A stretch of 64,000 bases of DNA from Cyathus striatus (GCA_025738555.1 JAOVFP010000005.1:806001-870000), one strand, 5' to 3'; counted from the first letter of the stretch, positions 11,744-23,483 are shown. Notes: generated by a model from the sequence alone, not told the origin. Program-made: numbers and translations.

Positions 11744-12445
11744 AAACACAGATTCCAAAAATTCTGTATGGATTATGCAGAATTCCGCAGAATTCCACAT
11801 TACAGACCTGTACAGAATCTTATTATACTTATTTCCTTGCACATGACACTCAGCATTAAATGTGACACTATGCATTAAGTGTGACACTATACATTAAGTG
11901 TGACACTAAGTGTTGAGCATGACACTATACATTAAGCGTGACACTATGCATAAAGGGTGACACTATACATTAAACATGACACTATGCATAAAGGGTGACA
12001 CTATACATTAAACATGACACTATGCATTAAGCATGACACTAAGTGTTGAGTGTAGCACTGTTAAATGTGATACTATGCATTGAGCATGATACTATATATT
12101 GAGTATATCACAGATTTCGTGTAGTGTCACACTTTTGACCTAGGGTTACACTTTACACCTGTGACAAGGCAGCAATGGAGACAAGATGGTGGTAGGAATG
12201 AGATGAGATTATGAATTAACAGTTTTAATAGTATTTATTGTGATTTGTAACAGGAAAATTAAGGTATTAAATAGATCTTACAGATTCTGCATAAATCCAC
12301 ATAGAATCCATGCAGAATATGTATGGAATCTGTATAGAATAATCACCTCTAATAATAATAATAGCCACTATATAAATTCTGTATGGTATCTACACAGGTC
12401 TGTACAGGTCTGTACAGATCCACACAGACCTCTTGGGGGAGTGTA
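11744..12445. mobile_element. Satellite-bearing element, copy 1
   Basis: The same architecture occurs at 46471-47335: a flank of TCTGTA/TACAGA-rich inverted motifs with GGATTATGCAGAATTCC, then an array of about 18-22-bp units built on TTRAG(C/T)(G/A)TGACACTA (11845-12110), a CACTTTTRACCTAGGGTTACACTT block, and a terminal GTCTGTACAG..CCTCTTGGGGGAGTGTAAATTACTGA. No coding content. It lies between a KDZ fragment and a gypsy integrase fragment. Confidence 0.7.
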
Positions 12446-12450
12446 AATTA

Positions 12451-13119
12451 CTGAACTATGGCCATACACCACACACCATGATATGGGAAGATCAAAGCAA
12501 ATACCCTGGTGTCCGAAATTTTTTTCTGAAGATGAAGGAGGTGGTCATGAACACACATGATGCTATCATAGAAGCCAGAACTCATCAAACCTTGTATGCA
12601 AACCGAAAGTATCACAGCTCTGAGCTTGCTATCAGAGACTTAGTATACCTGTCCACCAAGAATTTGAAACTGCCTAAAAATAGAGCATGCAGACTCATAC
12701 CTAAGTACATTGGGCCTTTTTGCATTTTGAAAGCAATAACCCCAGGAGCAGCCTATAAACTTGAGTTATCACCTGAATTGAAATCAAGAGGCATACATGA
12801 TGTGTTCCATGTGTCAGCTTTGAGAATCCACATACCCAACAATGATCAATGTTTTCCTGGATGCCAAATCCATCAAATACTTGGCCTAGGAGAATCCCCA
12901 GCTGAGTGGAGTGTTGATCACATCCTGTCTCATTATGGCAAGGGTCTTGATGCACAATTTGAAGTTTTGTGGTCAACAGGTGATGTCAGCTGGGCACCAT
13001 ATGCTGAAATCGAACATCTGAATGCGATGGATGAATACTGTGAAGCAATGGAGATCAGCAGCCCAAAAAATTGCCTGCAGGAAAATCCAAGTCTGACTTA
13101 CCACCTGATGTCAATCTAG
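12451..13119 (+). pseudogene. Gypsy integrase C-terminus with chromo-like domain
   Basis: The open frame carries the end of a Ty3/gypsy polyprotein: a LNYG start shared with such integrases, an Arg/His-rich helix (HQTLYANRKY), the GPF/Y-like module (RLIPKYIGPFCILKAI then HDVFHVSALR) and a chromo-like end (EWSVDHILSHYGKGLDAQFEVLW..) before the stop at 13117. The integrase catalytic core is missing, cut off at the boundary with the satellite element. This piece belongs to a different copy from that at 47439, since both contain the same module. Confidence 0.8.
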
Positions 13120-13304
13120 GAGTATCTTGATGCATGATGGCATTGAGAAAATGCATATGTATGTCTAACACGAGGCATAACCAGAAAAATCAGTTAAAAT
13201 CAGTGGAAAATTGGAATGTAAGAATAAGAAACTTACCCCCCAAGTCTCTTCCATATTTCCCCCATCGTTACACCATGGAATGCACTGCCATTATCAAATT
13301 GTCC
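13120..13304. other. Unassigned spacer
   Basis: No gene or clear repeat beyond the polypurine start of the next minisatellite. May include the 3' non-coding part of the gypsy fragment upstream. Confidence 0.3.
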
Positions 13305-13640
13305 AACATCACTTGTGAGATGGGATGAGGATGAGGGGGGATGAGAGCTGAGTGCTTATCACTTGCAAGATGAGGAGAGGGGGGGAACAAGTGCTCATCC
13401 TTGTCACTTGCAAGACAAGGACAAGGAGGGGAGGACAAGCACTGGTCCACGTCACTTGCAAGATGAGGACAAGAAGGAAGGGGGGACAATATGCTCATCT
13501 TTGTCATTTGTGAGATAAGGAAGCAGTGGAGCATGGGGGGACAGCAAGCTTATCATTTGCAAGATGAGAGGCAGGCTGGGAGGGGGGATGGCCACTCGTC
13601 CTCATCACTTACAAGATGAGGCAGAGGGAGAAGGTGAGGG
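13305..13640 (+). repeat. GA-rich minisatellite (about 60-bp units)
   Basis: Five to six imperfect units share TCACTTGCAAGATGAGG followed by a purine-rich run of G and A and a GCTCATC string. The short frames on both strands here are repeats, not proteins. Confidence 0.75.
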
Positions 13641-14039
13641 GGTGGTGACTAGACAAGAAGGAGTGAGCAAGTGAGAAGGAAAAGGGAAGAGGGAAGAGTG
13701 ATACTTACCTTTACCTGGACTTGTTTTGGCAGAGATACCTGCCAAATTTTAGTTTTCCAGTCCGGGTGTTTTCTGGATGGATTCCACATGGAATCCGGAT
13801 TATTGGCCAAATTCCGCCTTTTAGCCAGAATTCCAAAGGAATTTACTATACCAGATTCCACCTGGAATCCACATGGATTCTGGGTAGCTTGTGTTAACTG
13901 GTTGTTTATTACTTACTTTACTTGTATTATAAAAAATTAGTAGAGCATGGCATAGTTGCATAGTTTGAACCAATATTGTTGTGATGATTACATAACATTC
14001 ATTCACACCATAGTGTGTGTGCACACGCTGTACAGTCCA

Positions 14040-14935
14040 CAACTTCTATTATGGCTATGTCAAGTGTGACATGGTGTGTGGAGCAAGACACTATGCATTG
14101 AGTGTGATATGTGTGTTGAGTGTGACATGATGCATTGAGTGACACCATGTGAGTGACACCATGTGTTGAGTGTGATGTGTGACACTGTGTGTTGAGTGTG
14201 ATGTGTGACACGATGTGTTGAGTGTGACACTGTGTGTTGAGTGTGACACTAGGTGTTGAGTGTGACACCATGTGCTGAGTGTGACACTGTGTGTTGAGTG
14301 TGACACGACGTGTTGAGTGTGACATGACGTGTTGAGTGTGACATGACATGTTGAGTGTGACACGACATGTTGAGTGTGACACGACATGTTGAGTGTGACA
14401 CGACATGTTGAGTGTGACACGACATGTTGAGTGTGACACGACATGTTGAGTGTGACACGACATGTTGAGTGTGACACGACATGTTGAGTGTGACACGACA
14501 TGTTGAGTGTGACACGACATGTTGAGTGTGACACGACATGTTGAGTGTGACACGACATGTTGAGTGTGACACGACATGTTGAGTGTGACACGACATGTTG
14601 AGTGTGACACGACATGTTGAGTGTGACACGACATGTTGAGTGTGACACGACATGTTGAGTGTGACACGACATGTTGAGTGTGACACGACATGTTGAGTGT
14701 GACACGACATGTTGAGTGTGACACGACATGTTGAGTGTGACACGACATGTTGAGTGTGACACGACATGTTGAGTGTGACACGACATGTTGAGTGTGACAC
14801 GACATGTTGAGTGTGACACGACATGTTGAGTGTGACACGACATGTTGAGTGTGACACGACATGTTGAGTGTGACACGACATGTTGAGTGTGACACGACAT
14901 GTTGAGTGTGACACGACATGTTGAGTGTGATGTGG
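14040..14935 (+). repeat. 19-bp satellite TGTTGAGTGTGACACGACA
   Basis: From about 14330 to 14925 units are nearly identical at a strict 19-bp period (roughly 34 copies counting the flanks), while 14040-14330 is a more varied prefix. Because 19 is not a multiple of three, all three minus-strand frames stay open for long distances, which creates spurious long ORFs. The homogeneity points to recent expansion. Confidence 0.95.
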
Positions 14936-15059
14936 CGCGTTGAGTGTGACACTAAGCGAAAAGTGACACCATGTGAAAGGAGTGTCATTATGTAAAAAGA
15001 TACTATGACACTATGTGAAATTGACAAGTGTGATACTAAGCGAACATTGTGATGCCTGT

Positions 15060-15290
15060 GCATCACACTTAACACCTAGTGTCACACTCAACACACAGTG
15101 TTACACTCAGCACACGGTGTCACACTCAGCACACGGTGTCACACTCAGCACACGGTGTCACACTCAACATATTATGTCACACTCATCATGTCATGTCACA
15201 CTCAACATGTAGTGTCACACTCAACACCTAGTATCACACTCAACACCTAGTATCACAATCAACACCTAGTGTTACACTTGATGTGACTAT
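15060..15290 (-). repeat. Inverted satellite arm (GTGTCACACTCAACAC)
   Basis: About ten units of CACACTCAACACCTAGTGT-type sequence, which is the reverse complement of the core in the array at 14040-14935. The switch of orientation at about 15000-15060 makes the two arrays a loose inverted repeat. Confidence 0.8.
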
Positions 15291-15616
15291 GGGAAAACAA
15301 AGTTATATTTTATTTCCATCAATTGGAAAATTTCTCATTCCACCTGGATTCCACCCGGAAAAAATATTCTTTAACATGGACTCAATGTGGACTTTGTCCG
15401 GAAATTATCTTGTCCATCCAGACTCCATCCAGAAAATCTGTGTTCCATGTGGATTCCATCCGGAAAATCCGGTTTTGATATGGAGTCCACCCGGAAATTC
15501 TGGACATTTTCTTGTCCGTCCGGAGTCCGTCCGGAAATTGGGGGGGAGGGTAAAGTACTGACCATTACCATGCATTATCAATCTTGAAGGAAATTGATTG
15601 TTGCCTGCTAAGAGTT

Positions 15617-15770
15617 GGTGGGGTGATGACATGGGAATGGGGCTTGAGGTGACAACTTGAGAACAGGGGCTTGAGGTGACAATATGGGAGGGGGCTTGAG
15701 GCAATGATGTGGGAATGGGGCTTGAGGTGAAGGCACTGACATGGGAAGGTGAGGCGATGATGTATGAGAG
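15617..15770 (+). repeat. GGGGCTTGAGGTGA minisatellite
   Basis: Four to five imperfect units of about 35 bp share TGGGAATGGGGCTTGAGGTGA. No gene content. Confidence 0.6.
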
Positions 15771-15841
15771 AAAGAGAGAGTGTGGTGGGAAAAATTACAT
15801 GCTGTTTTAGGAAAGTGACATATATGGCTACTATATACCTT

Positions 15842-16381
15842 TGTGGAGTTTCCGAATTTAAGTCAGAGGGTTAGACTTCAATAGCAGAAACACATGGAAA
15901 AGGGGTTAGAGTTCGAGGGGCTGAGAACTTACAATCACTTAGGAAATATGTGTCTAACGTCTCGTATTCAGGAACTCTAAAGTACTAGGTACTTTACTGG
16001 GGTTTATATATGTATCTATGAGGTAAGTAATGAGTCATAAGTAATTCTATCAAGTCAGAGAAGTAAGTAATGAATCAGGGGAGTAAGTATCAAGTCAGGG
16101 AGGGGAAAGTAAGTAAGATGTGTAACAGAAACAGAGAAAGTGAACAGAGAGGAGAAAAGGAGTCATGCTTGAATGAGTCTTGAAGCTTGAAGAGGCAGTA
16201 CTGACAAGGTCAATGGTACTGTAGATCAAAGCAGAAGCACGAGAGAGGGGATGCCAATGAGGAAGGAGAGAGCATATGGAAGTAGTGTTGTCGTCACATG
16301 GACAGTCCATGTGATGGTGTTCATGTCATGTGATTGCGTTGATTTGTTGACATCAGAGCTCTGCAAGGTCGAGACCTTACA
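15842..16381 (-). mobile_element. Solo LTR, family A
   Basis: On the plus strand it starts TGTGGAG and ends CTTACA, with an exact 5-bp duplication ACCTT on both sides (15837-15841 and 16382-16386). The minus strand is the transcribed sense by comparison with the second copy at 23484-23935: both contain TATATAARCCCCAGTAAA, GAGTTCCTGAATAC and CCTAAGTGATTGTAAG, with the TATA-like box in mid-LTR. No internal retrotransposon sequence remains, so it is a recombined solo LTR. Confidence 0.85.
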
Positions 16382-16539
16382 ACCTTACTGACTTAAGAGA
16401 ATACAAGACCATTTGGTGTATCAGTATTGCATACTGTTTCAGCATGCACATGACTTGTCCCTATGATGCTGGTTCAATCCATGCTGGTTGTAAAATATTT
16501 ACTATAGAATTTAAAAGGTAACTAACTAGTAATAATAAT

Positions 16540-17110
16540 AAGTAACTAGTAATAGTGGGTACTTGTAAGTCCATGTCTGCCTAGTCCAACCAGAGTCCAG
16601 GTGAGTTCCAAACGTATTTAGTCCACCAGAATTCCTGCTAAACTTGCCGGACTCCAGGTGGACTGGAATCAGACTGGATTTAGAAAATTGGCTGGACTCA
16701 CAGTGAAAATGTGTCTGGCTGGAGTCTGGCTGGAACCCATGGAATCCACAGAGTCCATCTGGAGTCCAAATGGAATGGGGGGGCAAGTGTAAAGACCTCC
16801 ATTCAATGTGACACTATCTGTTGAGTGTGTGTTGAGTGTGTGTTGAGTGTGATACTAACCTAGACTCTACCTTTACTAAGTAGCTTATTACCTGGACCTC
16901 ACCCAGGCTCCAGCTGTACTCTACCTGGACTCTACCTGTACTAAGTAGTTGAGGCATTACCTGGAGTTCACCTGGACTCTATCTGTACTTGACCTGTACT
17001 AAGTAGCCAAGACAATACCTGGACTCTACCTGTACATGTCACACTGTGTTGAGTGTGACACCATGTGGTGTGATACTACGTGTTGATTGTACTATTGCCA
17101 ATCACATGTT
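16540..17110. mobile_element. Composite-element piece with GTCCAGGTGGACT motifs and satellite
   Basis: 16560-16790 is made of TCCAGGTGGACTGGA-type palindromic motifs and ends in GGGGGGGCAAGTGTAAAGACC, the poly-G terminus of this element class. It is followed by TGTTGAGTGTGA units (16800-16860), CTGGACTCTACCTGTACT repeats and more TGTTGAGTGTGACAC units up to about 17080. No gene. Borders uncertain. Confidence 0.45.
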
Positions 17111-17849
17111 TGGGTTGATCACTGGTTCGTGTTGTTACAGTGTGACTAGGTGTGACTGTTGGTAAAATTCAAACTCCATTGATCGTGTTGATGGCATTTG
17201 GCAGGTCACTTAGTCAAGCTTCACATAGCCAAGTGGCCACTCATTACCGGTCAGGTTGTCAGTAATGAAGTACAAATTACATTTAATAGCTATGTACTGT
17301 AGGGTTATATACATGGTTAAAATTTTACATGGAATTGACTATTTCATGATGACCTGTTTTTACTGAGGGTGAGTAATGTTGTATATGTGAAGGATCATAA
17401 AAAGTATGGGGGGGGGGGTAAATATGGATAATGAGGTTGAGATTCCATATCACTAAATATCTCAGTCCTAGAAGATAATGCCAAGTTAAGACTGAAAGTA
17501 AACCCCATTATGAATATGACACAGTTCTTATAGCATTGTCAGCGTTAACACACCAAGAACAATAAATGAGCAGCTGCTCACTTAATGCGACTCATGTGAG
17601 GCAGGTCCATCAATCAACCTGATCAAAATGATCAAAAAGTTCAGAATCCACTATGCCAATATACAGCCAGTGTGACATCCTTCCAAAAACATACATTTGA
17701 GTTTTGAGTAATTCCCCATAAAAAAAGTGATATTCATATATTATAGCATAGTTAGATGACAGATTTGAATTTTTGAAGCTGGATAAGCTCAATAAAAGTG
17801 AGATATTCACCCAACATGAACCAGTGATCAACCTGAACATGTGATTGGC
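17111..17849. other. Unassigned AT-rich stretch
   Basis: Contains a run of 13 G followed by TAAATATGG at about 17406-17425, resembling the poly-G ends of the composite elements. I see no gene or RNA gene. The short frames have no recognisable product. Confidence 0.3.
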
Positions 17850-18030
17850 GATAGTATTGTTACACTGGATGCATAGTGTCACACTTGTACACATAGTATC
17901 ATGCTTGTCATATAGTGTGACACTCCATGCACAGTATCACACTCCATGCATAGTATCACACTCAATGCACAGTATCACAATCAACACACACTCAACACAT
18001 AGTGTTGCACTTAATACATAATATCACAGC
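17850..18030 (-). repeat. Inverted satellite units (CACACTCAATGCATAGTATCA)
   Basis: Irregular 20-bp units in the orientation CACTCAA, opposite to the units at 16800-17080. Together with those they could be the two arms of one degenerate composite element spanning about 16540-18030. Confidence 0.6.
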
Positions 18031-18320
18031 TACTAGTACAGGCAAAGTCCAGATAGAGTCCAGGTAGAGTCCAGGGAGTGCCTCAGCTAATTATTACAGG
18101 TAGAGTTCATGTAGAGTCTAGGTAGAGTCCAGGTGAACTCCAGGTAATGTCTAAGCTACTTAGTGCATGCAAAGTCCAGGTAGAGTCCAGGTGAAGTCTA
18201 GGTAATATCTCAACTACTTAGTACAGGTAGAGTCCAGATAGAGTCCAGGTGAACCCTATGTGATGTCTCCACTACTTAGTACAGGTAGAGTCCAGGTGAA
18301 CTCCAGGTAATGTCTAAGCT
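18031..18320 (+). repeat. CCAGGTAGAGTCCAGGTGAACT array, left part
   Basis: Units of about 55-60 bp contain GTAGAGTCCAGGTGAACTCCAGGTAATGTCTAAGCTACTTAGTAC-like sequence. The array stops abruptly at 18320 where the long-TIR element begins, and resumes at 22863 in the same orientation and phase. Confidence 0.85.
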
Positions 18321-19049
18321 ATGGAAACCCAGAGCACCATGCTCAGAAGCATCAAAATATTTCATGCTCCAAGCATCGGCTGCTCAGCAGATCACCTATG
18401 CCTTCACTTAGATATGTATGCTCCAGTAATGAAATTTGGTAGCAACTCACCTTGGTGAGATTTTTTACTAATAGCTAGAGCAGTACAAATAAAGTCAAAT
18501 TGGTGATCACTTAAGCTTGGTCACGAGTGTCATTTCCATAATGGAAATGGGCCAGCTGCCTTCACCTTCTTATAGTTATTCATTGTAAGTAAATAGCTAT
18601 ATATTACAAGTGAGTTGTAGTCAGACAACAGCTATAAGGTTAGCATCAAGGATTGAACACAGGACTTCTTGAATAGTGCATATAGTAAATTTAGAACAAG
18701 ATAATAATAGTGCTCCAGGTATTAATAGCTTTGAACAAGCCAATGCATTCACTCCATTAACTCATACTATATATTTGCCATTGGTACACAAGAGAAAACA
18801 GAGCTACAACCCAGATCCATACCCACCAAAAACCATACCCTTGGTCATGGGCATGGGTTCCCATGGGTATGGCAGGTAGTGGGTAAACCCATGGGTTGTT
18901 GATTAAGTTGAATGAGAAACAAAATAAAATTTTATAGCAGATTGGTGTGGTGTATAGTTGAAGTATGTATACATGATACAGTTTAAATCAAAAATGGAAT
19001 GTGCCTGTGCCTATGTTCATAAAAGAAAAGAGTTTAGACTTTAAAGTAG

Positions 19050-19920
19050 TAGATCATTAGTGGGGGGGTAGATAGGAAAGAATAAATCATAGCATTAGAA
19101 CATGAAGTCTGCATCATATGATTAATATGTCATTCTAAACTTTGAAATGAGGGCTAAACACATGCTAAGTTACGAAATGAACAGGCCACAACTGGTGGTG
19201 AAATGATAATAAACCATTGGTGTGGGGAATGAATGATAGAAAAATAGATAGCATTAGAACATGAGCTCCAAATTTTACATTTAGTTGGTCATTATCAATG
19301 TTCAGTATAGTGCTAATGATACATAAATTTAAGAAATGAATGGAACACACATGGTAGTGAAATGATAATAGTTTTTAGTTTAGGGAAGAAATAATAGAAG
19401 ACCCGACAGCAACAGAACAAAAGCCCCGAAATGTAGGGTCAATATGTCGTTCTTGACATTGAAGGAATTTAAAATAGTACACCAATTTACGAACATAAGT
19501 GTCAGCCAATTTGATCACAAATTGCTCAGGAAAAATGAGTGCCACAATCCTAAATCTCCACCAAAAAAATGAGTGCCATTTTTATAAGGCATATTCAGTA
19601 AATGTAATGGAGTGGTGATCATTGACACTCATTTATGTATTGGTATTGATTACTAGGGGATTATATTAGTATAGTATGGGGACACTCAAAAGTGATCATT
19701 TGAAGAATATTAGAAGGTAATCATTGGCACTCATTTATGTATTGGTATTGACTACTAGGGAATTATATTAGTATAGTATGGAGGCACTCAAAAGTATTAT
19801 TGTCAATTACTAGGGGATAGTATTAGTATAGAATGAGGGCACTCAAAAGTGATCATTTAATGAATATTAGGAGGTGATCATTGGCACTCATTTATGTATT
19901 GTTATTACTGATTACTAGTT
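19050..19920 (+). repeat. Two tandem-repeat blocks (about 165 bp and 120 bp units)
   Basis: 19060-19500 holds about three diverged units sharing ATAGCATTAGAACATGA and GGTGAAATGATAATA. 19604-19920 holds two to three units sharing GATCATTGGCACTCATTTATG and ACTAGGGGATTATATTAGTATAG. Neither block is coding. 19920-20110 continues with short TTTGTCACA/CACATATTCCC repeats. Confidence 0.7.
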
Positions 19921-20279
19921 GATCTGTGCTTCACATATTTCCCATGCTTCGCATTTGTCACACTTCCCACTTGTCACATTGGTCACACATATTCCTGCGC
20001 CTCATGTTTCTCCCATGCATCAAATTTGTCATGTACTTGACATGTGTCACATTCATCACACATATTCCCATGCATCATATATTTCACATACTTCACATGC
20101 GAGTCAAACTATATAATTAATACATCATCCTTGACATTCAATAGAGATTCTCACTTTAACTATATCAACATGAACTATTACTGGTTAAATTTTTGTAAAT
20201 TTCCATAATGTATTAGTTTAGAAACCATAGTTTAAGTGAAATACATGAAAGTATGGTGCCCAAGTTCAACCCCACAGAC

Positions 20280-20396
20280 TAAGGCTGCACATGGATCGCC
20301 AGTATCTGAATACTTTTTTGGCACATCCGGGGCATCCATCTACTGTTGGCTGTCTGGGGACAGACATAGTTCAAAATGTACAACACCATGCTTATT
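20280..20396 (+). mobile_element. hAT-type element end, interrupted by a solo LTR
   Basis: TAAGGCTGCACATGGATCGCC followed by CAGTATCTGAATAC and a CATCCGGGGCATCCATCTAC block matches the right end of the complete element at 54717-55988 and the interior of that at 27703-28623. The sequence is split at 20397 by a solo LTR. Its other end beyond 21030 was not identified. Confidence 0.6.
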
Positions 20397-21024
20397 TGTC
20401 ATATCCCATATTGCCTACCTCCGGACTCCTATGCTCTTACTCTGCCTTCACCTATGTTTACTCCGGACTTTGATTATGTTCTTAATATTACATATTGATT
20501 ACTGTACATAGATTACTCTCGTTTCCTTTCTTCCGCCATACTGAGCTATCCCCTCAGTATTGTAGTATACATCTCATAGTGCGCCACTATCAGTTTTACT
20601 TTACACCGCCATACACACTCACTTCTCCGACGTGTTTTATTATGTTTAATTAGTTATAGTCTTCATTCTACATATGCCTACCCTGACCGTACTTCTCCGC
20701 TGGCCTTTACTTACTCCGAGTCTCTAGTATTTAAGTAGTACTCGATTTGTACTTAGACTTCAGTTTCGTATTGAACTACGTCCTCACCCTCTCGTCTGAC
20801 TTGAGTTACACCTCTTGTCTTCTGTCTCTTGTCTTCTCCGAAGGGCTTGCCCTTACTCCGAAATCCAGGACCAGGAATCCCAGGGGCACAGCACATAAGC
20901 TGAAGCCAAAGTCCTACCCCCTGAGTTCTCATTCTCCGCTTTCGTCTCACACTCACCCCTTGTTTCTCTGTAGTCACCCTCTCGTACTCTGCCACCAAGT
21001 CAGGCTAGGGGCACAGTCATGACA
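20397..21024 (+). mobile_element. Solo LTR, family B
   Basis: 628 bp, TGTCATATCC ... CAGTCATGACA, with exact TTATT duplications at 20392-20396 and 21025-21029. It shares blocks with the LTR at 50532-51195: TTATTATGTTTA, the TATA-like GTATTTAAGTAG followed by TTGTACT, and CATAAGCTGAAGCC near the end. Solo because no internal element sequence adjoins it. Confidence 0.88.
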
Positions 21025-21229
21025 TTATTTGTAAATGTAATAAAAACTCCAACTATTTTACTTCACTTACATGTGAAGATACAAGGTATTGTACTGATAA
21101 ACAAATTATGTATATGGTTGAGCCCACAGGGTTTGGAAACATATTAGTCATACAAGATCTATGCAAGAGCTCTGTTATATACTTATTGTGTCATTACAAC
21201 TCAACTAGCTTTGTTTCTACTTGCCTCAG

Positions 21230-22285
21230 TTCTTTTAAATTTGTCTAACTTTGGTAATGGTCCTCTAGCTTCGTTCTAACTCTCTGAACTCATTGAAACA
21301 AGTCTAGATTTGTAAGTGCTTATATATATTCATTCTTACTCATCTATTAGCTTGCTGGAATCATTAAATATGTCTAGCTTTGTTAATGCACCTCTAAATT
21401 TGATCCTGCTACTCAGTTTGCCAAAATGTATGTATCTTCATGAACACTCATCTAGTTTCATTCCAACTCATCTGGGATCACTTAAACATGAACATCTTTT
21501 GTTATACTCCTCCAGCTTCTTGAATACCCCTCTATCATTGTCAATATCTCATCAACTTTGTTGTGAACCCTTTAGGCTTGTTCAAACACTCTCAGATTCG
21601 TTCCCAATACTCTTGGCTTATTCAAACACTCCTTACTTTGTTTCTAGTCTTCTGGGCTTGTTCAAACACCTCTAGCTTCGTTGCAACTCCCCTAGGCTTA
21701 TTCAGACACTCTCATCTTCGTTGTAACTCCTTTGGACTTGTACAAACACTTCCAACTTCATTGCAAATTCTCTGGGCTTGTCTAAACACTCCCAACATCA
21801 TTCTTATTCGTCTGGGCTTGTTCAAACACTCCCAGCTTCGTTAAGTTCATTCAATTTACAGATCTATGGTTGGTTCTGAAGGTCATTGCTTCGTTAGAAA
21901 GGTCTGCTTTGAGTTCTAAGTCTGTGTTTTGTTTTCAAGGTTTCTGGTTCATTCTGAATGTCATTGCTTTGTTATAATACTCTGTTCTTCATTTTCAAAG
22001 TCTGTGCATTGCTTTCAAGGTCTCTAATTTTTTCTGAAGGTCTTTTCTTCATTATAATACTCTGTGCTTCGATTTAAATGTCTGTGCTTCCGTTTCAAGG
22101 TCTCTAATTCGTTCTTAAGGTATTTGCTTCGTTATAATCCTACGTGCTTCATTCTCAAAGTTTGTGATTCATATATAAGGTTGTTGGTGTATTTTGAATG
22201 TCATTACTTCGTGATTCTCAGCACTTCATTTTCAAGATCTCTACTTCACTCTTACTCTCTCTATTTTATTCTCAAGCAGTACTGA
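21230..22285 (+). repeat. Two minisatellites, about 40-bp units
   Basis: 21230-21850 has units like GGCTTGTTCAAACACTC followed by AGCTTCGTTGCAACTCC at about 40-bp spacing. 21870-22285 has a second type built on TCATTGCTTCGTTATAATAC and TCTGTGCTTCGTTTTCAAGG. Open frames across them are repeat artefacts. Confidence 0.8.
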
Positions 22286-22862
22286 TTTGCTCTGCCAGTG
22301 TATTATTGTACTACTGTACCCTGCTATTGCAGTCAAAGTTGCGCTGGTTATTGCCTATTTACTCTAAAAAAATAGTGAATTTTAATACTACTTATGTATC
22401 TAATGATTCTTTCATTATACACTGTGGAATGCATTCTAAATTCTAATGCATGAAAACCCCTGGGTTAGCAATGGGTATTGAAACCTGGGCCAAACCCATA
22501 TCCTTTCCCATGGGTATAGATACAGGTCACATTCAATACACCCAGGGGTTACCCATGCTATTCCTTAGTTAAACCTGACTTTAAAAAAGAAGGCCAAGGT
22601 GCAGTCTATCTCAAGTCACAAGTGTCATTTCTATTGTGGAAATGGCACTCATGACCATGCTTAAGTAATCACCAATTTGGCTTTATTTGTACTGTGCTAG
22701 CTATTAGTAAAAAACCTCACTGATGCAAGTTGCTACCAAATTTCATTACTGGAGCACACATATCTAAGTGAAGGTGCAAGTGATCTGCCAAGCAGCTGAT
22801 GCTTGGAGTATGAAATATTTTGATGCTTCTGAGTGTGGTGCTCTGGGTTTCCATACTAAGCT

Positions 22863-23465
22863 AATTAGTACAGGTAGAGTCCAAGTAGAGTTCAGCTGGA
22901 GTCTAGGTGAACCCTAGGTAATGTCTAAGCTACTTAGTACAAGTAGAGTCCAGGTAGAGTCCAGGTGGAGTCCAGGTGAACCCTAGGTAATGTCTCCACT
23001 ACTTAGTACAGGTAGAGTCCAGGTAGAGTCCAGGTGAACTCCAGGTGAACTCCAGGTAATGTCTAAGTTACTTAGTACAGGTAGAGTCCAGGTAGAGTCC
23101 AGGTGAACTCCAGGTGAACTCCAGGTAATGTCCAAGCTACTTAGTACAGGTAGAGTCCAGATAGAGTCCAGGTGAACCCCAGGTAATATCTAAGCTACTT
23201 AGTATAGTAGAGTCCATGTTGAGTCCAGCTGGAGTCCAAGTGAACTCCAGGTAGAGTCTATCTGAAGCCCAGTTGACTAAGTCCAGTGGACTCCAGGTGT
23301 ATTCCAGTTATTTCTGGACTCTATCTGAACTTTACCTGGAGTCCAGCTGGAGTCTATCTAAATCCTACAATTTTTCTATATAAAGTTCAGGTAGAGTCCA
23401 GGTAGAGTCCAGTAAAGTCCAGGTGGACTTCAGGTGGACTTCAGATGGACTTCAGGTGGACTCCA
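22863..23465 (+). repeat. CCAGGTAGAGTCCAGGTGAACT array, right part
   Basis: Continuation of the array at 18031-18320 after the long-TIR element. Units become shorter toward 23465 (GGTGGACTTCAGGTGGACTTC), ending at the LTR fragment. Confidence 0.85.
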
Positions 23466-23483
23466 CCTGATTTCATGGAGCAG

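Larger units (their letters stand above)
13690..15555. mobile_element. Composite element with GGATTCC palindromes and 19-bp satellite
   Basis: Both flanks (13730-13890 and 15330-15540) consist of palindromic GGATTCCACATGGAATCC and TCCGGATGGA-like motifs. The right end is poly-G followed by GGTAAAGTACTGA, and the left edge has the mirrored TACTTACCTTTACC. Inside are the long satellite at 14280-14935 and an inverted shorter one at 15060-15290. No gene. The same plan (own short palindromes, own satellite, poly-G end) is seen at 11744, 16540 and 46471. Exact borders and target duplication were not resolved. Confidence 0.55.
18321..22854. mobile_element. 4.5-kb element with ~230-bp terminal inverted repeats
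   Basis: The left arm (18321 to about 18551, starting ATGGAAACCCAGAGCACC) returns in reverse complement at about 22615-22854 with roughly 90% identity by eye. The flanks TCTAAGCT (18313-18320) and ACTAAGCT (22855-22862) match at 7 of 8 bases, and the site is inside a tandem array unit, so the boundaries are firm. The interior has no recognisable transposase. It is filled with tandem repeats and secondary insertions (hAT remnant at 20280, solo LTR at 20397-21024). It is therefore non-autonomous; an 8-bp duplication would fit hAT or Mutator-like machinery. Confidence 0.8.

Noticed and set aside
14280..14935. Possible CRISPR array
   Set aside because: Head-to-tail 19-bp repeats with no spacers, in a genome with introns and eukaryotic transposons.
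13999..15075. A 358-residue minus-strand ORF with 19-residue repeats (CHTQHVVSHS..), and two similar overlapping frames
   Set aside because: It is the 19-bp satellite read through: the period is not a multiple of three, so all three frames are open. No start context, splice signal or protein-like complexity.
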